Below are positions 1 through 11,387 of a DNA stretch of 64,000 nucleotides, piece by piece. The DNA lies in assembly GCA_002099365.1 (NCBI GenBank), contig MSED01000003.1, positions 1,178,001-1,242,000 on the forward strand. The letters run 5' to 3'. The notes under the pieces are model-generated. The model was not told the origin of the DNA. It saw nothing but the letters and a program-made list of their open reading frames with translations, and made no database searches. The first letter of the stretch is position 1. Each line of letters begins with the position of its first letter. A program made the translations under genes and the position numbers. This stretch comes from Phialophora verrucosa. Taxonomy: Eukaryota > Ascomycota > Eurotiomycetes > Chaetothyriales > Herpotrichiellaceae.

Positions 1-46
1 CAACGTCGACATTTTCTCGTGTCTGTAGTCACTGTCGACAGTCGCC

Positions 47-1747
47 ATGGACGCCGCCGAGCCCCATCTCAATGGAACGGTCACTCCCGCCACGCCCACG
101 ACGCCCAAGCGGTCCGGGCTGGCCATGACTGAGTACACCGCCATGCCCACACCTCCCTCGGAACGGGCTGACACCCCTACCTACGATGTGCCCTCTGACT
201 TCCTCTTGCCGAACGGCTACCCCGACTACGTACGCCTCATCCTTACATCGCGAGTCTACGACGTGGTCAGCGAAAGTCCCCTCAGCCATGCCATCAACCT
301 CTCCAACCGGCTCGAATGCAAGGTCCTGCTGAAGAGAGAGGACCTCCTCCCCGTTTTCTCCTTCAAACTGCGTGGGGCGTACAATAAAATGGCACACCTG
401 CCGCCCGAGGTCTCGTGGAAGGGTGTCATAGCTTGCTCGGCCGGGAACCATGCCCAGGGCGTGGCTTATTCGGCCAGGCACTTGAAGATCCCCGCCACGA
501 TCGTCATGCCCCAGGGGACGCCGGCCATCAAGCATATGAATGTCAGTCGCATGGGCGGCAACGTCGTGCTGCATGGTCCGGACTTCGACGCGGCAAAGGA
601 CCACTGTCACGCGCTGGAGAAGCAGCATGGATTGACGAACATTCCCCCGTTCGATGACCCCTACGTTATAGCCGGGCAGGGCACCATTGGCATGGAGCTG
701 CTGAGACAGACTTCACTGCAGAAGCTGCGCGCTATCTTTTGCTGTGTTGGCGGCGGCGGCTTGATTTCTGGTATCGGCGTGTACGTGAAGAGGATAGCGC
801 CGCACGTCAAGATCATCGGCGTCGAAGCCTCGGATGCCAACGCGCTGGTCGAGTCCCGGAAGGCGGGGAAGAGAGTGCTTCTGAGAGAGGTCGGCCTATT
901 TGCGGACGGCGCGGCCGTCAAGACCGTCGGAGAAGAGACGTTCAGACTCTGCCAGGAAGTCGTCGACGAGGTCATTGAAGTCAGCACCGACGAGATCTGT
1001 GCAGCCATCAAGGATGTCTTTGAGGATACCAGATCCGTCCTGGAGCCTGCGGGTGCCCTGTCCCTAGCAGGGCTGAAGAAATGGGTGGCTCAGAACCCCT
1101 CGAACGACACGTCCCGAGAACTGGTCGCCGTCGCCAGTGGCGCGAACATGAATTTCGACAGGCTGCGATTCGTCGCCGAGCGTGCCGCGCTCGGCGAGCA
1201 GAAGGAGGCTCTCCTCACAGTCACGATCCCAGAGCGGTCGGGTTCGTTCGCTCAACTGGTCGAGGCCGTCCTACCGCAGGCCGTCACCGAGTTCGGCTAT
1301 CGCTATTCAAACCCGGACAAGGCACATGTCATGATGGGCATTTCCGTCTCTTCGGCAGGGGCGCGCGAGAGGGAACTGGACGCCCTCTTCAACCGACTCT
1401 CAGCAGAGGGTATGACGGCCACAGACCTCTCCGACGACGAACTCGCAAAGACGCACATTCGATACCTCGTCGGCGGACGATCCGGCGTCACAGACGAGAG
1501 ACTGTACATGTTCGAGTTCCCCGAGCGGCCTGGTGCGTTGTTCAAGTTCCTGAGGACGCTGCGGCCGGGCCAAAGCATCACGCTCTTCCACTACAGGAAC
1601 TATGGTGGTGATGTCGGCAGAATCCTGGCGGGGATCCAGTGCCCCGAGTCGGAGCGGGATCAGTTGGAGGACTTTCTCAAGGACATAGGCTACCCTTTCA
1701 AGGAATGTACGGAGAATGCGACGTACAAGATGTTTCTAAAGGATTAG
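47..1747 (+). CDS. ILV1: threonine dehydratase (threonine deaminase), 566 aa
   Basis: Deaminates L-threonine to 2-oxobutanoate, the first committed step of isoleucine synthesis; in fungi a mitochondrial PLP enzyme inhibited by isoleucine. Single exon. The PLP lysine lies in the FSFKLRGAYNK motif (about residue 107), followed by SAGNHAQGVA (about 131-140) and the glycine-rich phosphate-binding loop VGGGGLISGIG (about 233-243). The C-terminal 180 residues hold two ACT-like regulatory repeats (starting near PERSGSFAQL and FPERPGALFKF). The ATG at 47 sits in a good context (GCCATGG) and an in-frame TAG at 26-28 lies upstream, so the start looks complete; an internal Met at residue 27 is an alternative. 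The first 50 residues are Pro/Thr-rich and could include the targeting sequence. Length and domain order are normal for fungal ILV1. Confidence 0.95.
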   Translation: MDAAEPHLNGTVTPATPTTPKRSGLAMTEYTAMPTPPSERADTPTYDVPSDFLLPNGYPDYVRLILTSRVYDVVSESPLSHAINLSNRLECKVLLKREDLLPVFSFKLRGAYNKMAHLPPEVSWKGVIACSAGNHAQGVAYSARHLKIPATIVMPQGTPAIKHMNVSRMGGNVVLHGPDFDAAKDHCHALEKQHGLTNIPPFDDPYVIAGQGTIGMELLRQTSLQKLRAIFCCVGGGGLISGIGVYVKRIAPHVKIIGVEASDANALVESRKAGKRVLLREVGLFADGAAVKTVGEETFRLCQEVVDEVIEVSTDEICAAIKDVFEDTRSVLEPAGALSLAGLKKWVAQNPSNDTSRELVAVASGANMNFDRLRFVAERAALGEQKEALLTVTIPERSGSFAQLVEAVLPQAVTEFGYRYSNPDKAHVMMGISVSSAGARERELDALFNRLSAEGMTATDLSDDELAKTHIRYLVGGRSGVTDERLYMFEFPERPGALFKFLRTLRPGQSITLFHYRNYGGDVGRILAGIQCPESERDQLEDFLKDIGYPFKECTENATYKMFLKD

Positions 1748-2149
1748 ACTCGAGGTTGTGTGTAGGTGTTAGAGTCTTGGGTGGTGATTGTTGCATGCTG
1801 GATGTTGGATGCTGGAAAACTAGGTGTTGAAAAGTACCGAAAAGAATGGGCGAGGACGTACGGCATAGTCGAGGTTGTTCAGCTTAAGATACCCCCGGGC
1901 GTGGCGTTCAGTGTGAAGACAAAAGCTTGGTGTTTCGTCCATGGAGACGTTATAAAAAGTTTTCCCCCAATCGATTCCGAATTGACACCCAAGGTAACTC
2001 GTATTGAGAAGGATATTCAACGCATCGCATCGGAATCGCAGTCAGAGATCTGACGTTGATTGTACACAGCATCCAACTGATGCCTTTTGTTACAAATTAC
2101 TGTACAAGGTACTCGGTCCAGTGACACTGACAGTGACCATGCAGGCGTG
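1748..2149. other. intergenic, convergent 3' ends
   Basis: This 402-bp stretch separates the 3' end of ILV1 from the 3' end of the tyrosyl-tRNA synthetase gene on the other strand. It holds only short unconserved reading frames. I see no RNA gene or repeat in it. Confidence 0.6.
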
Positions 2150-4258
2150 TCACGATGCACCCAGCGGGCTCCGTTCTACCTCAGCACTACTTGTCCCGGC
2201 TTTGGTCTCGGTGCTACTCGAGCTTGAATCGCTTTTAATACTCCGCAGATGTTCCTCCCACCCTGGACACGACAATCCAAGGGCAGTGTATTCCTCGTCC
2301 GGGATGATCTTGACGATTTTGATCCTCCACTTGCCCGACCGCAGAATGAGGAGGCTGTCATCCAGGATCCATTTCTGCACCTCCTTCCACTCGGACGTCC
2401 GGACGGGCGTAAAGGTGAGATTGTCGCCCATTTCGGTCTTCGCATCGGTGCCTCCCCCGACGTATGCCCCTCCAGCGTTGATGAGCCGTTGGCCCTCTGT
2501 CCTCGAGGTCACGAGCCCTGCGGACCAAAGGATGCGACTCATGGGTTTCTCGAATACCAGGCTGCGGGGCAGCTTGACGTTGGTGGATGGGTCGTCCTCG
2601 CGGTGTAAAGGCTGGGCATGCTTGTTGAGGGAAGGATGCGCAAACATCGGGAGGCCGGTCTTCGGGTGCACGTCGGTTGCTTTCGCTTCGGCCACGCTGG
2701 CCCTCAGGTCGCTGATGCTCATGTTCTTGTTGTGCAGCTTCCTGTGTTGTTCTTCGGCGAGTTGAGCAGCGGGCAGGCCGTGGATGAGCTCGACGAATTC
2801 GCTGGCTAGTTTGTGCTGAGCAATGCGTTTGGATTCGTCTTTCTGGTGTTCTTGCATAATCTGGTGGATTTCGGGCAACGGCAAGAAAGTCAGGAGCTTA
2901 AGGTATTTCTCGACATCTGCATCCGCGGAACGCAAGAAGAACTGCCCACAACTGTTTAGCTTCCGCGGCGGGTCAGGCCTTCTCGACGCCTGCTTACCTG
3001 GTACAGGTCATAGACGCTGGTCATCTCGGGATCGAGCCACACGGCGTTCCCGGCACTCTTGCCGAACTTCTCTCCAGAGGACGTTGTCAGCAGCGGAACA
3101 GTGAAGCCCATGGGATCGGAAGGGACGTTGATGCGGCGTTTTGTATCCAGCACTTGGGTTTGTCGCAGAGCAACTTGGTATTCGTGCGATTCTTTGGCGA
3201 TTTGCTTCACGGCTTCGGCACCGGCGAGGATGTTCCCGAACTGGTCGGCACCGCCGATCTGGACCTGGCAGCCCGACTGAAACAGATGCCACCAGTCCCA
3301 AGCCTGTACCAGCGGGTAGCTGAACTCAGCAAAGGACATCCCGTCGCCCTTTTCCAGCCTATTCTTCACCCTATAGGCACGGCGGATCAGTGACATAACG
3401 TCGATGAGAAGGGAAGCATACTCACGTATCTCGACCCAGCATGGGGCCGATGCGAATATGGCGACCAAGCATGGAAAGGAACTCTCTCGCAGTGACTTTA
3501 CTCCACCACGTTACGTTGTTCTCGAGAGACCTTCGCCACGACCATTCCCGCATGTAGCCTTTGCGCTCTGCGTACTTTTCCATTGAAGCGCCCAGTCTCT
3601 TCAGCTGGATATGCATGGCCGCCATGTTCGCTTTTCTTTGCGACGGAGACATGGCTTCCCTGCCCTTTAGACGCCCGATCGGGTCACCGATGCTAGCTGT
3701 GAATCCTCCGAGCTGAGTGGTGTGAGTGGCTGCTGCATCTCGTAACGAAGTCGATCAGTCCTCCTTACCAGAAAGTTGGCCTTGTAGCCATGGATATACA
3801 GCCACCCTAAAGCCATGAACGGCACCATATGGCCCACGTGTAGTGATGGCGCAGTGGGGTCTATGCCCGCATACGCGCCGATTCGACGATAGGTCATGAG
3901 CTTGTCCAGGTCATCTCTTGAGCTGATGGAGATGGTGTCAGTCAATCCAGTGCCCTACGATCACGACGATGTTGCCGTACCCAACAATTTGATTCACATA
4001 TCCCCTCTCTTCAAGAATCGTCATCATGGACTTCATGTTCCCGGCTTCTATATCCTTGGCTTTGGCCTGCCATTCCTCTTCTGCCTCTTGGATCCTGCGT
4101 ACGTGCACGCGCGTGATCCATCTCTGCTGGGAAACAGGATTGCTGAGAGCTGAGGTCGGTTCTCGAAGATGGTGGCGACAACTCTGGCAAATATACAGGG
4201 AGCGGCGGACCGATCGAAAGGGAGCTGTGGTCTTCATGGACGGGACGTGAATGTGCAA
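2150..4258 (-). CDS. MSY1: mitochondrial tyrosyl-tRNA synthetase (CYT-18 type), 627 aa, five exons
   Basis: Charges mitochondrial tRNA-Tyr. Exons on the minus strand: 4258-3981, 3922-3769, 3712-3426, 3370-2998 and 2941-2150; all introns are GT-AG, 55-58 nt, and the frame is continuous (1884 nt). The class I HIGH-type motif is SLHVGH (about residues 119-124), followed after the second intron by LGGFTASIGDPIGR; the KMSKS-type loop is KFGKS (about 341-345). The C-terminal half carries the S4-like tRNA-binding region. The N-terminus is basic, as expected for import. A predicted helix before the catalytic domain (region ending EERGYVNQIVG) corresponds in position to the extra N-terminal helix of CYT-18-like enzymes, which in Pezizomycotina also help splice mitochondrial group I introns; that second role is inferred here. 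The gene is divergent from the NmrA-like gene. Confidence 0.93.
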
Positions 4259-4728
4259 TTCGATGCGCGCGCATCATCGGCTTGACCTCCACGTCGATTG
4301 ATTCAACTGCGCTCGAAAAGTTTCATGGGCGATGCGTGGAGCGACGGCATTTCGGTGCAGAATCCCCCGATCCTCTCCGCCAATCATATTGCGCTCTTCT
4401 CCCCTCGCGTTCGATTTGGTCCGCTGTTTTCAATCATGGACCAATTCGACAGTCAGTCCAGAACCATACAAAGAGCAACTTGACCTGTCTCCCGGGTCGT
4501 GAAGATGAAGATGACGTCTACATTTTTGCCTGGCACCTCCCGTGGTTGGCACCAAGGCTGGAGTCGGACGAATGTACGCTTCGTTGTGGACATGACGGCC
4601 AGCTCAGGTAGGGTTGACTGATCTATATTACGGTATGCTGGCGGCCAGGCAAGCGAGAGCTCGTCAACCTGAACAAGCAGCGTCTTCACCGAGTTCCTTC
4701 GTGTAGCTCCTTGTGACCATCAGACCCA
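4259..4728. promoter_or_regulatory. divergent promoter region, MSY1 / NmrA-like gene
   Basis: 470 bp between two genes transcribed away from each other, so it should hold both promoters. I see no reading frame with family resemblance and no clear named motif. Confidence 0.5.
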
Positions 4729-5649
4729 ATGTCGAATCTAAAGCGCATACTCATCACCGGCGCTACGGGCAAGCAGGGAGGTGCCTTACTGTCGGCTTTG
4801 CTCAAATCTCCCCCGACGCCACCGTTCCATCTGGTGGCTTTGACGCGGAACTCGAAAAGTCCCCAAGCACTCGCTCTCGCACAGAAGCCCAACGTCACTG
4901 TCATCGAAGGCGACCTGAACAATTGCGAAGCTATATTCAAGGCATCGCCGGAGCCATTCCACGGAGTCTTCAGCGTACAAGTGCCACTCAAACCCAAAGT
5001 CGAGGAGCAGCAAGGAAAGGCTCTTGTCGATGTCGCCGCAGCTCATGGGGTCAACCATTTTGTATATACATCAGCTGAACGCGGCGGTCCACAACAATCT
5101 GACCGAAGTGGCACCGTGGTCAAACATTTCATCTCCAAGTTCAACATTGAAAACCATCTCAAGCAAGTGTCGCAAAAGGGAGGCGGCAAAATGAAGTGGA
5201 CTATCATCCGGCCGGTCGCTTTCATGGAGAATCTCACACCTGATTTCCTAGGCCGAGCATTTGCAACCATGTGGCAGTTGAATGGAATGGATAGCAAGCT
5301 GCAACTGGTGTCCTCAGTCGACATTGGCGTCCTGGCAGCTGACGTCTTCAAGAATCAAAATGCCTACGCTGGCAAAGCCATTTCATTTGCGACGGACGAA
5401 CTCACCGCTCAGGAGGCCAACGACATCTTCAAGAGAGTCGTAGGGACAGAAATGCCGACGACATATCCGGTTGTCGGCCGTCTGATCAAATTCCTGCTCC
5501 ACGAGCAACTTGGCGCCATGTTTGACTGGTTCAAGAGCGACGGATTCGGGGCAGATCCAAGGGAGTACAGGGACAAGTTCCCTGAAATGCAAGATTTCGA
5601 GACTTGGTTGAGGCGGTCCAGTAAATTTGCAAAGTCCACTTCCAGATAG
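4729..5649 (+). CDS. NmrA-like family NAD(P)-binding protein, 306 aa
   Basis: Atypical short-chain dehydrogenase/NmrA-like protein. Single exon. The Rossmann dinucleotide motif is ITGATGKQGGAL at residues 9-20, and VIEGDLNN (about 61-68) matches the second beta-alpha unit. The segment HFVYTSAERGG fits the NmrA/HSCARG pattern, which lacks the classic Tyr-x3-Lys catalytic pair. Such proteins act as NADP(H) sensors, nitrogen-regulation partners or small-molecule reductases; the sequence does not show which. The length is typical (about 300 aa), and the first ATG of the frame is used. Confidence 0.88.
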   Translation: MSNLKRILITGATGKQGGALLSALLKSPPTPPFHLVALTRNSKSPQALALAQKPNVTVIEGDLNNCEAIFKASPEPFHGVFSVQVPLKPKVEEQQGKALVDVAAAHGVNHFVYTSAERGGPQQSDRSGTVVKHFISKFNIENHLKQVSQKGGGKMKWTIIRPVAFMENLTPDFLGRAFATMWQLNGMDSKLQLVSSVDIGVLAADVFKNQNAYAGKAISFATDELTAQEANDIFKRVVGTEMPTTYPVVGRLIKFLLHEQLGAMFDWFKSDGFGADPREYRDKFPEMQDFETWLRRSSKFAKSTSR

Positions 5650-6395
5650 ATATAGCAAGAAGCCAGGCACCTGGGTCGGATAGGATGTGTCATTTATAAA
5701 CCGCAGGCGTCAAAATGGTCGGTGTGTTGTATGTCGTCCAGGTTGGTGCAGGGGGTCTCCAGAAGCTAAACGCTTGTATGTACGGAGTGCGAGGGGCTTA
5801 AATTTTCCGGCTTTCGTTCTTCGACGCTCTTTCCAATGCCGAGTTCCATCCTTTGCACATTCTCATGCTGACGGAACTTTTCTCTTCGTACGATTACCAC
5901 CAGCATGAGGTTGCCACTTTACGGGGTAAAAGGGGAGTTATCAGCGGTACAGAAGATCAGTTGCTCTTACTTAAGGCGTGAGCGGATCCCGTCCAGCCGC
6001 ATTGCGTGCCGACGCTCGGATCCTTCAAGGCTCCATCCATGGGGCAACCTTCACCGAACCCGAGGCCGCCCCCAGGTTTGCCATCATCGTCCCAGGAGAT
6101 CCACGTACATACCCCCGTTCCGCGAGGACCCGCGAACAGCCAATTCCCGGCGGTCAACAATGCGAGCTCAATCCTTCATGGCCACTTGCCGTCTCAATAA
6201 AAACCTGGTGACGGCCCGGCTGTTTCGATGGCCCCTTCTCGAGCTGACGGCTGTAACTCCAGTAATTGCCCATTACTTTGCGAGTGCACCACAAGCGCTC
6301 CAAATGCAAGGTCAGGTGGCCCTCGTTAAGCATTGAGTAGCAGCGCAGCTCCGGTCTTCCCGCCATGTGCAATTCCCACGCGAGCAGGTGAAAAG
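5650..6395. other. intergenic between NmrA-like and DUF7703 genes
   Basis: 746 bp, presumably the 3' flank of the reductase and the promoter of the membrane protein. Only short, unconserved frames are present. I see nothing else. Confidence 0.5.
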
Positions 6396-7601
6396 ATGGG
6401 GAAGGATTTCTACACAGGCAGCTTCGACAGCACGACCACGATCGTCACCATCACCTCGGCGCTCTCGCTCTACAATGCGATTGAACTCCTGCTGCTGATC
6501 TTCACCACCTTTACCGCCTACCACGGCCTCTACTTCTGGTCCCTGCTGGTTGCTACCACCGGGCTGATCCCGTACGCCGTGGGAGTGATTCTGCTGTACT
6601 TTCGCCTCACCCACACTGTGGCCGGGCTGGTCGTCAACAACTATGGCTGGTGGACGACCATCACGGGCCAAAGCGTCGTGTTGTATTCGCGGCTGGGCGT
6701 CGTCCTGGGCAGAGGCAACGAGCGCATCCTGAGATACGTCAAGTGGATGATCATCGTGGACGCCATCGTATACCACGTCACCACGACCGTGGTCGTCTTC
6801 GGGTCGTATTATGCCTCCTCGCCCGCCCGGGAGCCGTTCTCTCGCGCCTACATCTACGTGGAGAAGATCCAAATGACGGGCTTCTGCGTGCAGGAGTTCA
6901 TCATCTCCGGGCTCTATCTCTGGAAGACGATGGACATTGTCAAGGCCCAGGCTCTGCCTGCCCAGGCTGCGCGGGCTGGTTCCACGGCTTCCGAACAGAG
7001 TAGCAGTAACAAGAAACGCGTCGCGCGCCTCATGGGCCAGCTGTTCGTCATCAATATTGTCATTGTCGCCATGGACATCGCCCTGCTAGTCGTCGAGTAT
7101 AAGGACTTGCACATTCCAGAGGTGGCCTTCAAGGGCCTGTGCTACTCGGTCAAGCTGAAGCTCGAATTCGCCGTCCTCAGCAGGCTCGTCGAGGTTGCAG
7201 GCGTCAAACGGACGTTCAGCCTGGCCAATACTCTCGACTCGGTCGCCGAGAGCCATCCCGGGATCGGGATGAAACGCCACTCAGACCTTGCTGTTGACCC
7301 CGGTCGCAGAAGAGTCGCTCCAAAGTTTATGCATTCCTTTGAGTCTCAGGGTTCATCGTCGCCGGAGTGGCTGGAAGACCTGGAAAAGATTCGCACCGGA
7401 CCGGTCGACAACACACTGCCGAGTCCCAACATTGATGTCGCGAGGTTACGACAGGAAAGCATGGTTGATAGACGGAAATTGAGCTCCTTATCCACGTTCA
7501 ACAATATCAGTGTCTCGGAGCCTCCTGTACACAGGCGAGTGAGAAGGGATTCTGATCTCCTTTACGCGAGTGCCATCCGCGACATGGCAAAAGCCAGCTA
7601 G
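6396..7601 (+). CDS. seven-TM integral membrane protein, DUF7703-like, 401 aa
   Basis: Fungal polytopic membrane protein of unknown function. Seven hydrophobic segments occur in the first 260 residues, beginning with TIVTITSALSLYNAIELLLL and LYFWSLLVATTGLIPYAVGV. A long, probably cytosolic tail of about 150 residues follows, rich in Ser/Arg. The 7-TM layout and the tail recall the Pezizomycotina 7-TM families related to the Pth11/rhodopsin-like groups; I assign DUF7703 from overall pattern. The start chosen is the Met of MGKDFYTGSF; the frame is open to an in-frame ATG at 6333, giving 422 aa, but those extra residues are proline-rich and look unlike the family. The gene ends 28 bp from the end of the convergent transcription-factor gene. 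Confidence 0.75.
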   Translation: MGKDFYTGSFDSTTTIVTITSALSLYNAIELLLLIFTTFTAYHGLYFWSLLVATTGLIPYAVGVILLYFRLTHTVAGLVVNNYGWWTTITGQSVVLYSRLGVVLGRGNERILRYVKWMIIVDAIVYHVTTTVVVFGSYYASSPAREPFSRAYIYVEKIQMTGFCVQEFIISGLYLWKTMDIVKAQALPAQAARAGSTASEQSSSNKKRVARLMGQLFVINIVIVAMDIALLVVEYKDLHIPEVAFKGLCYSVKLKLEFAVLSRLVEVAGVKRTFSLANTLDSVAESHPGIGMKRHSDLAVDPGRRRVAPKFMHSFESQGSSSPEWLEDLEKIRTGPVDNTLPSPNIDVARLRQESMVDRRKLSSLSTFNNISVSEPPVHRRVRRDSDLLYASAIRDMAKAS

Positions 7602-7629
7602 GCTACGAAGCAGCTCAATACAAAATTAC

Positions 7630-10600
7630 CTAATTCCACTCCCAAAGAGACTCGTCTGTCGGAAACTCGGGCATCTGCGCCTCCCAATCTTGCCCCAACT
7701 CGGTCCCAAAAATGAAGTGGTCCCAGTTCACGTTACCCTCAGGCACAGTGGCTTGAGACGCGTTGCTAACATCGAAACCGGGCATTGCAAAGCTAGCCAT
7801 ATTCGAGAGCCCTAGATCAAATCCTCCGTCAACGGAGTGCTCGGTCGAGCTGGGAGGTGTCGGATCTGTTGTCGTGTTTACTTTCTCAGAATCGAGGTCC
7901 ATTATCTTGCAGCGCAGATGCCGTGGCTGTCTCAATTCGAGGTGGATCGCACCAAAGTATGGCAGAACCACCGTCCGACGCAACGGCTGGCCATCATCGA
8001 TTCGCATGTCCTCTTGTAAGAAGGAGCCTAGCTCCTCAAGCACCTTCAACCCTTGCTTGCTGATGCATCCTCCTTGCTGGACTGCGCGATATCGGAAAAC
8101 ATCCTTGATTTCGCTGATCAAGGCGAGATCCTCATCGACACTGCCCATCATGTCGGCGTTCGGGCTAGGCAGCGTCTGTGGACAAAATGCCAAGCGGATC
8201 AAAATGCCCACCATAAGTATACAAGCGCTGAATACGCCTTGGAAATCCTCGCACGCGCAGATGTACACGGCCAGCGAAGGATCCGAGCGAAGCAGAGTGA
8301 AGACCCGGATCATCCCGCGACATCCTTGCAGACAGAGATACCTGTTGATCAGGTATTCATCTACCATGTCGTCCCTCCGCTTGTGGTGGTGCTCTGAAGA
8401 ACGCATTGCCGAGCACGGTTTCAGCATGAATGGCAGATGAAGGAATGCTTGGACCTGCCAGAACCACATTTGGGCAACGAGATGTTCGTGCGCCACGAAT
8501 GGATCGGCATAGTGGATGTGCGAGTTGACATCCCACCAGCCATCTGGCATTGAGGCGGCCGCCTCGTTGAGGGTATCCTGGATGTCCATGGTGGTCTGAT
8601 GGGTCGCCTCTTCTGCCTGAGGAGAGCCGTTCCTGTCGTTGACACGACCGGCGGCGATGGAAACAACACGTCGCAGCGCCCGCATCTTAATGTCGGCCGA
8701 AACGTGCGGCTTGCTTCCGTTTGCATCCAGCGGCCCTTGCCCTTTCAGAACAGCCATGGCCAAGCGATCGGTGAACTTCCCGTCCTGGGCGTGTGGAAAC
8801 CCGAGGACCAGACTCATCAGGCGATCCAACTCCATGATGGAACCCACAAACCGCTGGCGGTGGAAGAGCTTCCTCAACTCTCCTGGACACAATCTTGCTG
8901 CAAAGTCTCCGGCGTCCAATGCCATTTTCGGCTCGGTGAAACCAATCTTCTTCGCCACCTCGATAGCCTGGCGCAAGCTGAGCCACGATTTTCGAAGCTG
9001 GTTGCTTTCTGCAAACATCTTGGCACGCATCATGAGCAGCAGCAGCACGCCCGCATCTGACATGTACTCTGGCTTAGAGTACGGCGAGAGGACAATCGTA
9101 TCTACTGCTAGGGTGATGCGGTCGGCGACCTCAGCCGGGGTGGTGGAGATGTTCAAAACCGAGTCGTCCACCCCGGAACGAAGTTGGCTCAATGACAAGG
9201 CGACGCAGAGCAGGCCCGTCGAAATGGAAACTGGGTCTTCCGAGTGCGAAAGCTTGAGCATGACAAAGTCCCGGAGCGTGATAGGCTGGTCACCAGAGTA
9301 TGTCCTTCTTAAGGCTGCCGAGCATGGACTCGATCTCGGTGACGATGCAGACGGAGTGTTAGTACTGGTGCCGCTATAAGAACTGCAACCCAGTCCTTCG
9401 GGAAGCCATTGGTCCTCCTGGGAGAAGGCGAACACATCCTGCAAGGCAAAAGCCTGGTCACGCCAAGCAATCCACCACTTGATTGAGATATCCAGCACCT
9501 CGAGCAGGTATGGTTCTGAGTTGATCGTCGAAAGGAGCTTTTCTGCATCGGTGGTGTTGGTGTCTGAGAAACTCATGGTCTGGACTCTCTCGGTCAGGAC
9601 TTGTGGAGTCGTCGTTGCCTGGGTGAAGATTTCGTTGTTGAAGAGCTGGCAGAGCAGAGGACTAGATTTCTTGCTCTGTTCTTCCAGGGGGATCGAAGGG
9701 TCAAGACCAACACGCTCGACCAAGCTAGGGAATTGCTGCTGAGTCCCAAACATCACGTCGTCTTGAGGGATAGACTGAGCATTAGAAACCGCCATCGCTG
9801 GATCGTCAGATAACGCTCCGGGGACCACGAAGGTCTCAAAGCCATCACTGGCCCAATTTTTCCGAGAATCGACCACGCCATCGTTTGCAATGTCGAAGGT
9901 CAATGCATTTGCGAATGCATTGCCCGGGTTGAGGCCAAACTCGGAGCCACCGCTGAGGGGGATCTCACCATTCCAAGTCACGGCACTTCCTGTGTTCGTG
10001 GCCAGCGGAATCTGACCACTCGAAGCGGCGACATGGGCAGACCCTCGCTCCTTGGCAATCCTCTCCACAACAGGCGCCATCCTGTCAAAGTGCATCTTCA
10101 TCCGTGGCCTCTCATCTTCGGAATCGTCAGGTGAGCTTCTATCCACTCGCCGCCGACGCTTGTAGATCTTGGGCTTCTGCGACGGTTTGGAAGTGGTGTG
10201 GTCCGCTGCAACCCCGTTGGGGCCGGCGGAATTGTCCAAATTCGAATCCAGTTGAGATGTCTCGGAGGCGACATAGCCTTGGATTTGGCATGTGCGCTTA
10301 TGGGTTGTGCATTCAATGCATTTCTTCTCCGCTTCAGATGTGCTTGATGGGGAAGACGGTGGTGTGGGAGGGTAGTTGCATTTGATCTTGCGGCGACGAC
10401 CTGGGCAATTGTCAGCTGATTGAGAAGTATGCAATCCAGCGCCAGAATTGGGAAACCCGTGAAATAACGCCCAAAGATAGAAACAAGGTCCAGACCCTCT
10501 TCGGATGCAAACCCGTGCTTGTTGTGTTTGTTTCCACTCTCCCTTTCGCTAACGCCCGCTACGCTTTGGACTTGTCATCCCCCAGTTCTCCATTGCAATG

Positions 10601-10840
10601 AAACGCGGCAAGGCAACACTTGTTGCGCATCATAATTTAACCGTGGCTCAAGCACGCACGGTGAAGTTGCCGCAACAATGAGGCAAAGAACAATCACAAC
10701 AACAATTACGAACGAGGAGGTCGGAACAGAACAGAACAGAACATACACTCTAGACAAGACTTGGTGCCCTTGCGCATTAGTTTCAACGGAGCGACTCCCC
10801 CTCCCATGCCTCCACTCTTCGTAGTATATGCGGGTGGCAT
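7630..10840 (-). CDS. Zn2Cys6 transcription factor, 954 aa, two exons
   Basis: Fungal binuclear zinc-cluster regulator. Exon 1 is 10840-10747 and exon 2 is 10400-7630; the intron (10746-10401, GTATGT donor, CCCAG acceptor) is 346 nt, long for this genome. The splice joins the T of one codon to GT of exon 2 and so creates the second cysteine: SCLEC from exon 1 with RRRKIKC from exon 2. The full cluster is C29, C32, C39, C59, C62, C69, with a 19-residue proline/serine loop between halves. A basic segment (YKRRRRVDR) follows. The middle region has the helical character of fungal regulatory domains (LLRSDPSLAVYICACEDF and neighbours). The start has a good context (TTCACCATG); in-frame Met codons at residues 12 and 22 are alternatives. 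Its targets cannot be told from sequence. Confidence 0.9.
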
Positions 10841-11387
10841 GGTGAAATGCCCCGTCGCGATGGTCAATTCAGAGACTCATTCGGATTCTAGACCAGTCGC
10901 TGGAGTTGGACGGGCCGAGTCCTCCTCGAAGGTGTTAGATCGCCGAGCCTGGAGTTTTGAAGATCGAGAATGTCGTGACGCGGGCGATTAGTCAGGATGG
11001 GGCAGTTCCCGGGACAGCACTTGGTAAAAGTTGCAGGCGCCTGGGTGCTCTGGATTGAAGGAATTTAAGAGACCGTAGGCGCGGTAGGGCATGCCCTGTG
11101 GGATGCAGAAAGGGAAAGTAGAGAGTGATTTATAACCAAGGGATATTATGCTATGGTGCTGTACTCCGTACTTTTGGTGGGAAGGGATTTAAGGAAGTGG
11201 ATTGATGGAGATCAGACTGAGATGAAAGATTGAGGCCCCCAATAATTAATTCATTTTGAGCGCGGCGGGAACTCAGAGCCTTGCGTCAACGGTTACATAA
11301 GCACGTGGACCCACTGTTCATTGGGTCTTGCTTCTTTCCACAACTTGGCTTCTGTTTAGAGAGCACGGCAGACTTGCGACCTGTATC
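10841..11387. promoter_or_regulatory. upstream region of the Zn2Cys6 gene
   Basis: 547 bp between the start of the zinc-cluster gene and the 3' end of the RRN9-like gene, both on the minus strand. It should carry the regulator's promoter and 5' UTR. I see no coding content and no motif I would name. Confidence 0.45.

Noticed and set aside
29..628. Antisense frame of 199 codons over ILV1
   Set aside because: Shadow of the highly conserved ILV1 frame.
6333..6395. Upstream in-frame ATG for the DUF7703 gene
   Set aside because: The added 21 residues are Pro/Ser-rich and do not extend the membrane domain; the later Met is a better start.
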